A DNA stretch of 31,088 nucleotides, from contig JBGTLA010000127.1 in assembly GCA_041744375.1 (NCBI GenBank), positions 1 through 31,088 on the forward strand, read 5' to 3'. Positions 8,698-16,088 of this stretch are shown in pieces. Below the pieces are notes generated by a model. It worked only from the letters and a program-made list of their open reading frames with translations, made no database searches and was not told the origin of the DNA. The stretch's first letter is position 1; each line of letters begins with the position of its first letter. This DNA is from JBGTLA01 sp041744375 (GTDB lineage Bacteria > Actinomycetota > Acidimicrobiia > Spongiisociales > ZC4RG35). The position numbers and the translations under genes are program-made.

Positions 8698-8746
8698 TTC
8701 TGATACCTCCTTTACGCTAGATTCGGACGCTTCGCATACATCACAC

Positions 8747-8775
8747 AGTGTATATGAGTTAATATGCTATGTCAA
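8747..8775 (-). promoter_or_regulatory. hsp20 promoter with overlapping inverted repeat
   Basis: On the minus strand a perfect TTGACA (8770-8775) is followed after 17 bp by TACACT (8747-8752). The -35 overlaps the last codons of the upstream aminotransferase gene. An inverted repeat ATACA-8 nt-TGTAT (8736-8753) covers the -10 and start region and could be an operator. It does not match the HAIR (CTTGAGT-N7-ACTCAAG) or CIRCE consensus, so the regulator is unknown. The segment is AT-rich against its surroundings. Confidence 0.7.
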
Positions 8776-9992
8776 GACTCAGATTTCATCATGTTGAGTG
8801 ATTGGAGCAGGCGATCTACTTCGGCGAGAGTGGTGGTATGCACGAAACCAATGCGCACGGCGCCTCCCGAATCCAACAACCCCAGTTGGCGCATGGGTTC
8901 CACGGCGTAGTAGTGACCGGCCCACGCAAAGATCCCCTGGGCGCCGAGAGCGGCCGCCGTCGCTTCGGGAGTCATCCCCTTCACCCGCAGGGCAAACGTA
9001 GGAGTCCGGTTCTCGGTACCGGCCACACCGTAGAGGGTGATGTGATCGCCCAGTCCCGTCAGAAAATGGTGTGTCAAGGTTTCCAAGTGCTCGTCGACGG
9101 CGAGATGCCCCGACACCAGTCGCGACCGACGGGTCGGTCCCTCGCCCAGCGATGCCATGTGGTCCACGGCCGCCTCCACCCCGGCCAGGGCCTCGAAACT
9201 CTGTGTCCCGGTCTCCCACTTCCCTGCTCCCGCCGCCGGCGCGGGCCGCACCCGGTAGGCATCGAGTCGGTCGAGTAGTTCGGGCTTCCCAAACAGGCAG
9301 CCGGTGTGCGGCCCGAAGAACTTGTAGGCCGAAGCAGCGAGAAAGTCGATACCCATGCCGGCGACGTCGATCACTCCGTGAGGGGCGTAATGGACTGCGT
9401 CGACGTAGACGAGGGCGCCGGCGTTGTGGGCGAGATCGACGATGGCGGCCACGTCGGGAATGCTGCCGAGAGCATTCGAAGCGTGGGTAACCGCCACCAA
9501 ACGGGTTCGGTCGGTCAGTAACCGCTCCACGGCGCCCGGTTCCAGTTGCACGGTGGTGCTGTCGAAGCGAGCGGTGTCGACGGCCACCCCCCGATCGGCC
9601 GCTGCCAAGCGCCACGGGGTTATGTTGGCGTCGTGATCGAGGCTGGTGACCACGATCCGATCGCCGGGACGCCACGTGCGGGCCAGGGCTCGAGACATGG
9701 CGAAGGTGAGCGACGTCATGTTCTGGCCGAAGACGATGCTCTGAGAATCCGATGCTCCCACCAGATCGGCAACTGCCGAGCGGGCACCGTCCACGACCTC
9801 CTCGGCCAGCGTGGACGAGGCGAAGCCTCCACCTAGATTCGATATCCCGGCCTCCCACACGGCCGCCATCGCCTCGATCACCGATCGCGGCACCTGAGTA
9901 CCGCCAGGGCCATCGAAGTAGGCAACCGTTCTTTCTCCGTGCATCCGTGAAAGGGCGGGAAAGAGGGACCGGACGGCGGTGACATCGAACAT
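8772..9992 (-). CDS. Class V aminotransferase-fold protein (VC1184-like 'cysteine desulfurase-like'), no catalytic Cys
   Basis: A 406-aa PLP protein of the NifS/SufS fold. It shows YFDGPGGTQVP near the N-terminus, the PLP-contacting DAVHYAPHG (198-206) and the Schiff-base lysine in ASAYKFFGPHTG (K224). In SufS-type desulfurases a catalytic cysteine sits in an R-x-G-x-H-C-A loop. Here the matching loop is AGHYYAVEPM (358-367), with tyrosine in place of cysteine, so sulfur transfer by the usual persulfide is unlikely. This agrees with the TIGR01976-like subgroup, whose reaction is unknown. The start is ATG at 9992, six nt after TACGGT; the open frame reaches back to 10091 but that part overlaps an intergenic repeat. 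Divergent from the yibE/F-like gene. Confidence 0.85.
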   Translation of the reverse strand: MFDVTAVRSLFPALSRMHGERTVAYFDGPGGTQVPRSVIEAMAAVWEAGISNLGGGFASSTLAEEVVDGARSAVADLVGASDSQSIVFGQNMTSLTFAMSRALARTWRPGDRIVVTSLDHDANITPWRLAAADRGVAVDTARFDSTTVQLEPGAVERLLTDRTRLVAVTHASNALGSIPDVAAIVDLAHNAGALVYVDAVHYAPHGVIDVAGMGIDFLAASAYKFFGPHTGCLFGKPELLDRLDAYRVRPAPAAGAGKWETGTQSFEALAGVEAAVDHMASLGEGPTRRSRLVSGHLAVDEHLETLTHHFLTGLGDHITLYGVAGTENRTPTFALRVKGMTPEATAAALGAQGIFAWAGHYYAVEPMRQLGLLDSGGAVRIGFVHTTTLAEVDRLLQSLNMMKSES

Positions 9993-9998
9993 CGATGG

Positions 9999-10004
9999 AC
10001 CGTA
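9999..10004 (-). promoter_or_regulatory. Leaderless-type -10 box of the class V aminotransferase-like gene
   Basis: TACGGT on the minus strand with 6 nt to the ATG; an overlapping second TACGGT lies 5 bp upstream. No Shine-Dalgarno sequence precedes the ATG. Confidence 0.45.
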
Positions 10005-10059
10005 CCGTACCCACCACCCAATCCCGTGGGCCAGCCCCCGTCCTCCTCCGACGTCGTTG

Positions 10060-10146
10060 ACAAGAGCGGAAACCCGGTCGCTGCAGGCCAAAGTGTCTGG
10101 TACTGCGTCGATGGCTGGGACGACTTGTTGAACACTGTCCTAGCCT
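10060..10146 (+). repeat. Intergenic structured repeat, copy A
   Basis: First of three same-orientation copies. It keeps CTGGTA, GTCGATGGCTGG and the 3' box CACTGTCCTAG (10133-10143), but lacks about 7 bases of the core after CTGGTA. Upstream ACAAG (10060-10064) is complementary to CTTGT (10124-10128) across a 59-nt loop, and a GTT/AAC pairing can extend the stem past a bulge. It lies between two divergent genes; its end contains TAGCCT, the likely -10 of the downstream gene. It is the most diverged copy. Confidence 0.7.
10141..10146 (+). promoter_or_regulatory. Candidate -10 box of the yibE/F-rimK operon
   Basis: TAGCCT ends 9 nt before the ATG at 10156, and no ribosome site is seen. The box sits at the 3' end of repeat copy A, so the repeat may carry or influence the promoter. 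Confidence 0.35.
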
Positions 10147-10155
10147 CTGGGCGAC

Positions 10156-11319
10156 ATGGAAGAACCTCATGCCGATCTCGAGCGTCTCGTAGGCCCCGAC
10201 CAGCGGGTGCGTCTCAGCTGGCTGGTGTGGGCCGTACTGGGGGTGGGGTTCTTGACCATCGTCGGGATGGCCGTGGTATGGCCACGAACTACTCCGGTCT
10301 TCGACGGCCAGGAGCTCGGGCTGACCTCCCAGGTCGTGACCGGGCGTGTGGCCGAGGCGGCCGACGGCAGCTGCTCGTTCGCGGGCGACCTGTCTTGTCA
10401 CCTGGTCGTCTTCGAGATCCTCGAGGGTGCAGACTCCGGCAGGGTCACCTCCCAAGAATTCGAGGTGTCGAGGTCCGCTCCCCGCTTCGAGCCGGGTGAG
10501 AGGGTGGTGCTCAACGTCGTCCCCGAAGCCGATCCTCGTTTTCGCTACCAATTCGCGGATCGCGATCGCCGGCCCATGTTGTGGGCTCTCGGAGCACTGT
10601 TCGCCCTCGTCGTCGTAGCCCTGGGACGTCTGAAGGGACTGGCTGCTTTGGCGGGCCTGGTCGGTTCCGTCCTCATCTTGGTCGGCTTCATCGCCCCCGC
10701 CATCCTGGTGGGCCGCAGCCCGGTACTGGTGGCGGCCGTGGGCGGGTCGGCCATCGCCCTGCTCACGCTGTACCTCGCCCACGGCTGGAACGCCCTCACT
10801 CACGTGGCAGCCATCGGAACCTTTACCGCTCTGGCTCTGACCGTCGCCCTGTCGGCCATTGTCGTGGCGGTAGCCCGATTCTCGGGGTTCGCCTCCGAGG
10901 AGGCTTTCTTCCTCGTTTTCGTAGAGGGTCTGGATGTCTCGGGCCTCATCCTCGCCGGAACCGTTCTCGGTGCCATCGGAGCGCTCGATGACATAACCGT
11001 CACGCAGGCGTCGACCGTGTTCGAGCTCAAACGAGCCAACTCCAACGCCACACCGGGCGAATTGTTCAGCGGCGGGATACGGGTCGGTCGTGACCACATC
11101 GCCGCCACGGTCAATACCCTCCTTCTGGCATACGCCGGAGCCGCAATGCCGCTCCTACTCTTGTTCACGCTGTCCGACCTCCCGTTGTCGATAGTGGCCA
11201 ATTCCGAGGTGGTGGCCGTCGAGATCACGCGCACCCTGGTCGGGTCCATGGGCTTGGTCGCCGCCGTCCCAGCCACCACCTGGCTGGCGTCGCGGATCGT
11301 GGGCGAGTCGGCGCCGTGA
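10156..11319 (+). CDS. YibE/F-like multipass membrane protein
   Basis: A 387-aa integral membrane protein of the YibE/F family, whose function is not established. An N-terminal hydrophobic segment (about 20-42) leads into an external domain (45-138) with two cysteines (C73, C81). About eight membrane segments follow from 141 on. The family signature GALDDITVTQASTVFEL lies at about 276-292, and TPGELFSGGIRVGRDHIAATVNTLLLAYAGA follows. It is the first gene of a tightly packed operon: its TGA overlaps the GTG of the next gene by four bases. Placement with rimK-type genes is of note, since a transport or export role could be connected to the modification genes, but that is inference. Confidence 0.85.
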   Translation: MEEPHADLERLVGPDQRVRLSWLVWAVLGVGFLTIVGMAVVWPRTTPVFDGQELGLTSQVVTGRVAEAADGSCSFAGDLSCHLVVFEILEGADSGRVTSQEFEVSRSAPRFEPGERVVLNVVPEADPRFRYQFADRDRRPMLWALGALFALVVVALGRLKGLAALAGLVGSVLILVGFIAPAILVGRSPVLVAAVGGSAIALLTLYLAHGWNALTHVAAIGTFTALALTVALSAIVVAVARFSGFASEEAFFLVFVEGLDVSGLILAGTVLGAIGALDDITVTQASTVFELKRANSNATPGELFSGGIRVGRDHIAATVNTLLLAYAGAAMPLLLLFTLSDLPLSIVANSEVVAVEITRTLVGSMGLVAAVPATTWLASRIVGESAP

Positions 11320-11756
11320 TCCGCACCGTCGGTTGGCGCGAGTGGGTGGCGCTTCCCGAGTTCGGGGTGAGTGCCATCAAGGTCAAGGTGGACACCGGCG
11401 CGGCCTCGTCCTCGTTGCACGCCTTCCACCTCGAGCGATTCACGCACTCAGGCCGGGAAAGGGTTCGGTTCGAGATACATCCCCGGCAACGATCTACTTA
11501 TGCCTCCGTGTGGGTAGAGGCTGACGTGGTCGACGAGCGCCAGGTCCGCAACCCCGGTGGCCGGAGCGAGACCCGACCCGTGATCCGAGCGGCCCTACGC
11601 TGGTCCGACATCACGTGGCGAGCCGAGATCAACCTGACACGCCGAGACGAGATGGGGTTTCGCATGCTGCTGGGAAGGACGAGCCTCCGAGAGCGCTTCG
11701 TGGTCGATCCAGGACGGTCATACCTGGGCGGACGACCACAGAAGGAGAAGAGATAG
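11316..11756 (+). CDS. Retropepsin-like 'ATP-dependent Zn protease' family protein (RimB type)
   Basis: A 146-aa protein of the family annotated as putative ATP-dependent zinc protease (PF05618), which has a retropepsin-like aspartic protease fold. The active-site triad motif DTGA is at D26-T27-G28-A29, followed by SSSLHA. The family's C-terminal MLLGRTSLRERFVVDPGRSYL is present. In pseudomonads a relative (RimB) is encoded with RimK. Here it directly precedes rimK with no gap (TAG then ATG), and its own GTG start overlaps the upstream TGA. Probable role: partner or processing enzyme for RimK-type glutamyl tails. There are no obvious zinc ligands of a metalloprotease, so the database name may mislead. 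Confidence 0.88.
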   Translation: MIRTVGWREWVALPEFGVSAIKVKVDTGAASSSLHAFHLERFTHSGRERVRFEIHPRQRSTYASVWVEADVVDERQVRNPGGRSETRPVIRAALRWSDITWRAEINLTRRDEMGFRMLLGRTSLRERFVVDPGRSYLGGRPQKEKR

Positions 11757-12659
11757 ATGGACATCGGAATCCTGTCTCGGAAGACGTCGCTGTATTCGAC
11801 CAGCCGCATCGCCGAAGCTGGTCGCGCCGCCGGCCACACCGTTCGCGTCGTCGACTATCTCCGCTGTTACATGGACATCACCAGTGCCAGGCCCAAGGTG
11901 CTGTACCGCGGTGAGGAGTTGCGATTCGACGCCATCATTCCTCGGATCGGAGCGAGTTACACCTTCTACGGAACAGCCGTAGTCCGCCAATTCGAGATGA
12001 TGGACGTGTACCCACTCGTCACCAGTCAGGCGATCAGTCGATCACGCGACAAGCTTCGCTCCCTCCAGCTGCTCGCCCGCTCGGGTGTGGGATTGCCAGT
12101 GACCGGATTCGCCCACAGCACCCAAGACGTGGACGGGCTCCTCGAGGTGGTCGGCGGGGCTCCAGTGATCGTCAAACTCCTCGAAGGCACCCAAGGCGTC
12201 GGGGTGGTGCTGGCCGAGACGCGTAAGGCGGCCGAGTCTGTCATCGGCGCATTCCGACAACTCGACGCCAACTTCTTGGTCCAAGAGTTCATCAAGGAGG
12301 CGCGCGGCGCCGATGTCAGGGTGATCGTGATAGGCGGAAAGGCCGTGGCATCCATGCGACGCCAAGCCGCAGCAGGGGAGTTCCGATCCAACCTGCATCG
12401 GGGAGGCAGCGCCGAGAAGATCCGGCTGACGTCGATCGAGCGTGCCACTGCGGTCAAGGCGGCCAAGACCATGGGGCTCAACGTGTGTGGCGTCGACCTC
12501 ATCCAGTCGAATCACGGGCCGCTGGTTCTGGAGGTGAACTCCTCCCCGGGCTTGGAGGGCATCGAGGAGACCAGCGGGATAGACATCGCGGCGCGCATCA
12601 TCTCCTTCGTGGAACAGAATGCGCGTGCGGGACGGACACGTGACCGCATCCAGGGATAA
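11757..12659 (+). CDS. rimK: RimK-type ATP-grasp alpha-L-glutamate ligase
   Basis: A 300-aa ATP-grasp ligase, the same length as E. coli RimK, which adds glutamate residues to the C-terminus of ribosomal protein S6. Seen: SRDKLRSLQLLARSGVGLPVTGFA at the start of the ATP-grasp domain, IVKLLEGTQGVGVVLAE (ATP-binding glycine-rich loop), FLVQEFIKEARGADVRVIVIGGKAVASMRR, and the metal-binding VLEVNSSPGLEGIEE. The ATG follows the preceding stop directly, with GGAG upstream. The next gene starts inside its 3' end. Whether S6 or another protein or a small molecule (for example a deazaflavin or lysine carrier) is the target cannot be read from sequence; the close match to RimK proper favours S6-type modification. 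Confidence 0.93.
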   Translation: MDIGILSRKTSLYSTSRIAEAGRAAGHTVRVVDYLRCYMDITSARPKVLYRGEELRFDAIIPRIGASYTFYGTAVVRQFEMMDVYPLVTSQAISRSRDKLRSLQLLARSGVGLPVTGFAHSTQDVDGLLEVVGGAPVIVKLLEGTQGVGVVLAETRKAAESVIGAFRQLDANFLVQEFIKEARGADVRVIVIGGKAVASMRRQAAAGEFRSNLHRGGSAEKIRLTSIERATAVKAAKTMGLNVCGVDLIQSNHGPLVLEVNSSPGLEGIEETSGIDIAARIISFVEQNARAGRTRDRIQG

Positions 12660-13662
12660 CGAACACCGCAACGTCCCCATCAAAGTCGGGGACCGGACGG
12701 TTGCGCCCGGGCGAACCGCGCGATTCGAGCTTCCGTTCGCACGGCTGCCCACCGGCACGGAAGCATCTCTCCCGGTGGCCGTGTTCAACGGTCGCTACGC
12801 CGGTCCCCACGTCTGGCTGTCGGGAGCGATCCACGGTGACGAGTTGAACGGAGTGGAGATCATCCGACGGGTGCTCCGCCGCCTCGATGCGCGCCGGCTG
12901 CGAGGGGCCGTGCTGGCCGTACCCATCGTCAACGTGTTCGGATTCATCAACGAGTCGCGTTACCTACCAGATCGTCGCGACCTCAACCGATCGTTCCCCG
13001 GGTCCCCGCGCGGATCCTTGGCCAACCGTTTGGCCTCCCTCTTCATGAACCAGGTCGTCTCCCACTGTTCGGTCGGCATCGACCTGCACACCGCCACCAA
13101 CCACCGCATGAATGTTCCCCAGATCCGAGCAGACCTCGACGACGACGACACTCTCAGCCTGGCGGAGGCCTTCGGTGCTCCCTTCGCCGTTCACGCCCGA
13201 CTTCGCGACGGCTCACTCCGTCAGGCCGCCAACGAACAAGGCATCAAGGTGCTCGTGTACGAGGCCGGCCAAGCCCACCGGTTCGACGAGGAGGTGATCG
13301 AGATGGGCGTTCACGGTGTGTTACGGGTTCTGGGCGAGATGGGGATGATTCCGAACCTCGACACAGAGCCGCCCGGAACGGTGCGACGGGTTCGTCGGAC
13401 CCGCTGGATACGGGCGCGGCGCGGCGGCATCGCCGACCTGACCGTCGAGTTGGGCGACGAGATCCGCCGAGGAGACGTGCTCGGCTCAGTGGCCGACGCC
13501 TTCGGGACCCGGCCGAGCGGGATCCGCAGCAGCCTCGACGGGTGGGTGATCGCCCGCACCCTCAATCCCCTCATTGCTCCCGGAGATGCCCTGGTCCATG
13601 TCGCCACCGAGGTAGGCCCCGATCGCGACGAACCCGCCGAGCGCCGTCGCCGCCGCAGCTGA
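12619..13662 (+). CDS. Succinylglutamate desuccinylase/aspartoacylase-like zinc hydrolase
   Basis: A 347-aa M14-like zinc amidohydrolase of the AstE/AspA group, which removes acyl groups from amino acids. The zinc ligands are GAIHGDELNG (H72, E75) and DLHTATN (H157); RDLNRSFPG (120-128) is the substrate carboxylate-binding motif. A C-terminal domain (about 255-340) with a lipoyl/biotinyl-like hammerhead pattern follows, and the tail is Arg-rich. The ATG at 12619 overlaps rimK by 41 bp; GTG at 12640 is another possible start in the same frame. As last gene of the rimK operon it may reverse or trim the glutamyl modification, but this is inferred from context only. Confidence 0.88.
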   Translation: MRVRDGHVTASRDNEHRNVPIKVGDRTVAPGRTARFELPFARLPTGTEASLPVAVFNGRYAGPHVWLSGAIHGDELNGVEIIRRVLRRLDARRLRGAVLAVPIVNVFGFINESRYLPDRRDLNRSFPGSPRGSLANRLASLFMNQVVSHCSVGIDLHTATNHRMNVPQIRADLDDDDTLSLAEAFGAPFAVHARLRDGSLRQAANEQGIKVLVYEAGQAHRFDEEVIEMGVHGVLRVLGEMGMIPNLDTEPPGTVRRVRRTRWIRARRGGIADLTVELGDEIRRGDVLGSVADAFGTRPSGIRSSLDGWVIARTLNPLIAPGDALVHVATEVGPDRDEPAERRRRRS

Positions 13663-13671
13663 CCCCTCTCC

Positions 13672-14243
13672 TCACCGGGGTACACGCGTCCGTTTGAACT
13701 CGTTGAGACCATGCCAGTCGAGCATGTCGAGCGCCCGAGTCAGATCGCCGACATCGCCCCTCTCCATGAAGCGGACAAAAATGGCGACCTCACCTTGGAA
13801 AAAGTCGGAACTCCGAAGACCGCCCATCGCTCCACGGCTTCGTTGTGTTCGGCTGTCAGAACCTTGGCCGCCGCTTCCGATGCCACTACCTCGGCGGCGC
13901 TGTCCACATCCACTCCGACATCTCCGAGGGTCTGGCGAATCACCGACTCCTCACTGATGTCCAGCCCGCGATCGTGACGGGCGGCGAACAGGGCGACATG
14001 AGCAGAGGAGAAGTGCTCCGGTTGTGTCTCGCGCACCGCCAGGCTCCATTGGAGGGCGCGCACCCCCGAGGCAGTCAGGTCACCGAGCGCATCCGGTTCA
14101 CCTTCCTCCACATGGGCTTGAGCCAACGAGAACGGCCGAAAGGCGACCTCCCAATCAGCGCCGGCTCGCATCCCCTCGATCACGGCCTCATGGGCGTTGC
14201 GGGCGAACGGGCAGAGATAGTCGAACGTAACCTCGAATCGCAT
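13672..14243 (-). pseudogene. DsbA-family (FrnE-like) thioredoxin-fold protein, frameshifted
   Basis: From ATG 14243 (AGGAG 10-11 nt upstream) the frame gives MRFEVTFDYLCPFARNAH and continues as a DsbA-type 2-hydroxychromene isomerase/FrnE relative to GVPTF, then diverges and stops at 13740 (167 aa). After the five-T run (plus-strand A 13799-13803), shifting the frame by one base gives FQGEVAIFVRFMERGDVGDL and then ALDMLDWHGLNEFKRTRVPR with a stop at 13672. This matches the usual C-terminus of actinobacterial homologues (LNEFK-T-R-PR). One extra T would restore a 190-aa protein. It could be a true mutation, a homopolymer sequencing error, or slippage. Only one Cys is in the active-site position (CPFA, not CxxC). 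Convergent with the aspartoacylase-like gene, 9 bp apart. Confidence 0.85.
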
Positions 14244-14367
14244 TCTGGGCTGGTCTCCTGAGAGCGTGCCGCCGAGTATGCAACAGAGTGAGGCCAAGCC
14301 GACATCGAACGGGAACGAATAGACGCCAGCGGACGTTGGAAGGTTTTCCCTCGGCTCGGAGGACCGT

Positions 14368-14637
14368 ATGACTCCCGACACAGACATATACATCGACAGC
14401 TGGCGCGAGGCTGCCGCTTGCGCCGCCGAACCAACCGTCGACTTCTTTCCCGATCCTCAGGACTTGGCTGCGATCTCGGCTGCCAAGGCACAGTGTGCAA
14501 CCTGCCCAGTGGCGGGAGAGTGTTTGACCTGGGCTATCGAAGCCAACCAAAACGAAGGCATCTGGGGCGGGCATACACCCATGGAACGCCGGTCGATCCG
14601 ACACCGCTGGTTGGAAGAGACCCGCCGGGCGAGCTGA
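14368..14637 (+). CDS. WhiB-family Fe-S transcriptional regulator
   Basis: An 89-aa WhiB-like protein, a class confined to Actinomycetota that binds a [4Fe-4S] cluster and usually acts with the primary sigma factor region 4. The four cluster ligands are C18, C43, C46 and C52 (C-x24-C-x2-C-x5-C), followed by the GIWGG turn (64-68) and a basic tail (ERRSIRHRWLEETRR) for DNA contact. The ATG at 14368 is preceded by GGAGG with 5 nt spacing. It is divergent from the dsbA-like gene. Repeat copy B begins about 65 bp after its stop. Which WhiB subclass it is cannot be fixed; its compact size and simple architecture are like WhiB1/WhiB2-type proteins. Confidence 0.95.
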   Translation: MTPDTDIYIDSWREAAACAAEPTVDFFPDPQDLAAISAAKAQCATCPVAGECLTWAIEANQNEGIWGGHTPMERRSIRHRWLEETRRAS

Positions 14638-14702
14638 GGGGTACGGGGCGGACGGATAGGGACAGCTGAAAGTAATGGAGGCGATCTACCACGGCGCTCG
14701 TC

Positions 14703-14816
14703 GGCCAGGACGGTGTCGAATGACAATTAACGCCCGACCATCAACTCGGCCAAGTCCCTGGTAGGAGGCCTGTCGTCGATGGCTGGAACGAATTGTTCAA
14801 CACTGTCCTAGGCCGG
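14703..14816 (+). repeat. Intergenic structured repeat, copy B
   Basis: Second copy, with the best stem. The 5' arm 14703-14728 (starting GGCCAGGAC, ending ACAATT) pairs with the 3' arm 14791-14814 (AATTGTTCAAC through CCTAGGCC) with small bulges, around a loop of 62 nt. The core CCTGGTAGGA (14757-14766), TGTCGTCGATGG (14771-14782) and CTGGAACGA is nearly identical to copy C, and the 3' box CACTGTCCTAG is at 14801-14811. It fills the gap between the convergent WhiB and acyl-CoA dehydrogenase genes and ends 5 bp from the latter's stop. No gene is seen in 14638-14820. Confidence 0.8.
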
Positions 14817-14820
14817 CCAG

Positions 14821-16044
14821 CTATTCGCTAGCCGAGAAAAGCGCTCCGGGCTCATGGCGGTTGAGTTCGGCTCGAGCCACCGAACGGCGATGCACCTCGT
14901 CGGGGCCGTCGGCGATCTGTAGCCAGCGTGCCATGGAATAGAACGCGGCCAATGGCCAGTCCTCGGTGAAGCCGGCCGCCCCGAAGAGCTGAATGGCCCG
15001 GTCGGTCACGTACTTGAGTGTCTCGGGAGCCGCCACCTTGATGGCGGCGATCTCGGTCCGGGCGGCCTTCGTCCCCACCTCATCGATCATCCACGCCGCC
15101 TTGAGCACGAGCAGCCGGGCCTGCTCGATCCGGATCCTCGACTCGGCGATCCACTCACCGACCACACCCTGATCCGACAGCCTGGTGCCGAAGGTGGTGC
15201 GGGATTGGGCTCTCTGGCACATCAACTCGAGCGCTCGCTCCGCCGCCCCCAGCGCCCGCATGCAGTGATGGATCCTGCCGGGACCCAACCGGGCCTGGGC
15301 AATGGCGAAACCGCTCCCCTCTTCCCCTAAGATGTTCTCCACCGGTACCCGCGCGTCATCGAAGAGTATCTGGACATGCCCACCCCGGTCCTGGTATCCG
15401 AACACCGTTGGAGCCCGCTCGATGGTGATTCCGGGGGTATCCATGGGGACGAGCACCATCGACTGCTGACGATGACGGTCGCTGTCGGGATCCGTGACCC
15501 CCATGACGATCGAGATTTGGCAACGAGGCGACGCCCCTCCGGAGGTGAACCACTTCCGTCCCGAGATCACGTACTCGTCGCCGTCCCGCTCGATGCGGGT
15601 CCGGATGTTGGTGGCGTCGGAACTGGCCACGGCCGGTTCGGTCATGGCGAAGCAGGAGCGGATCTCCCCGTCGAGGAGCGGTGCCAGCCAGCGTTCCTGC
15701 TGCTCGGTGGTGCCGAACATGTGGAGGATCTCCATGTTGCCCGTATCCGGAGCCGAGCAGTTGAGGGCCTCGGGGGCAATCTCGTGACTTCGGCCCGTGA
15801 TCTCTGCCAGGGGGGCGTATTCCAGCACTTTCAACCCCGACTCGGCAGGCAGGAAGAGATTCCACAGACCGCGGCTCCGAGCCTCGGTCTTCAAGTCCTC
15901 GAGGACGGCCGGATGGTGGTTCGGGTCGCCGGCAGCATCCATCTGAGCGCGGTACACGGGCTCGGCCGGGTACACGTACGAATCCATGAATTCGAGCAAT
16001 CGTCGTTGGTAGTCCTCGACCTTTTCGCCATGCGCGAATTCCAT
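14821..16044 (-). CDS. Acyl-CoA dehydrogenase (ACAD10/11-like)
   Basis: A 407-aa flavoprotein that would oxidise an acyl-CoA to the 2-enoyl-CoA, passing electrons to ETF. Typical segments: CFAMTEPAVASSDATNI (flavin contact), YVISGRKWFTSGGASPRCQISIVMG, QDRGGHVQILFDDARVPVENILG, and the C-terminal QLFGAAGFTEDWPLAAFYSMARWLQIADGPDEVHRRSVAR. The DGPDEVH ending is that of the ACAD10/11 and related group rather than the short-chain enzymes. The ATG at 16044 has AGGAG about 9 nt upstream, and a TAAGTT box (16077-16082) could serve as -10. It lies 44 bp after the M50 protease gene on the same strand, but a functional link is not evident. Its chain-length preference is unknown. Confidence 0.92.
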   Translation of the reverse strand: MEFAHGEKVEDYQRRLLEFMDSYVYPAEPVYRAQMDAAGDPNHHPAVLEDLKTEARSRGLWNLFLPAESGLKVLEYAPLAEITGRSHEIAPEALNCSAPDTGNMEILHMFGTTEQQERWLAPLLDGEIRSCFAMTEPAVASSDATNIRTRIERDGDEYVISGRKWFTSGGASPRCQISIVMGVTDPDSDRHRQQSMVLVPMDTPGITIERAPTVFGYQDRGGHVQILFDDARVPVENILGEEGSGFAIAQARLGPGRIHHCMRALGAAERALELMCQRAQSRTTFGTRLSDQGVVGEWIAESRIRIEQARLLVLKAAWMIDEVGTKAARTEIAAIKVAAPETLKYVTDRAIQLFGAAGFTEDWPLAAFYSMARWLQIADGPDEVHRRSVARAELNRHEPGALFSASE

Positions 16045-16088
16045 GCCGGCCTCTCCTCATCTCGACGCCGAAGCCAAACTTACTGCGT

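Noticed and set aside
10026..10499. Plus-strand frame through repeat copy A giving VDGWDDLLNTVL
   Set aside because: The matching peptide VDGWNELFNTVL can be read in copy B, but copy C has a one-base insertion that breaks it, and the frame overlaps the yibE/F-like gene. The conservation is better explained by structure than by coding.
8779..11097. Very long open frame (772 codons) on the minus strand
   Set aside because: It runs antisense to the yibE/F-like gene and out of frame with the aminotransferase-like gene; the product is Arg/Gly/His-rich with no family motif, a usual artefact in GC-rich DNA.
14755..14816. tRNA-like gene in copy B (TGGTAGGA resembling a D-loop)
   Set aside because: No T-arm GGTTCGAATCC, no anticodon arm of proper size and no acceptor stem.
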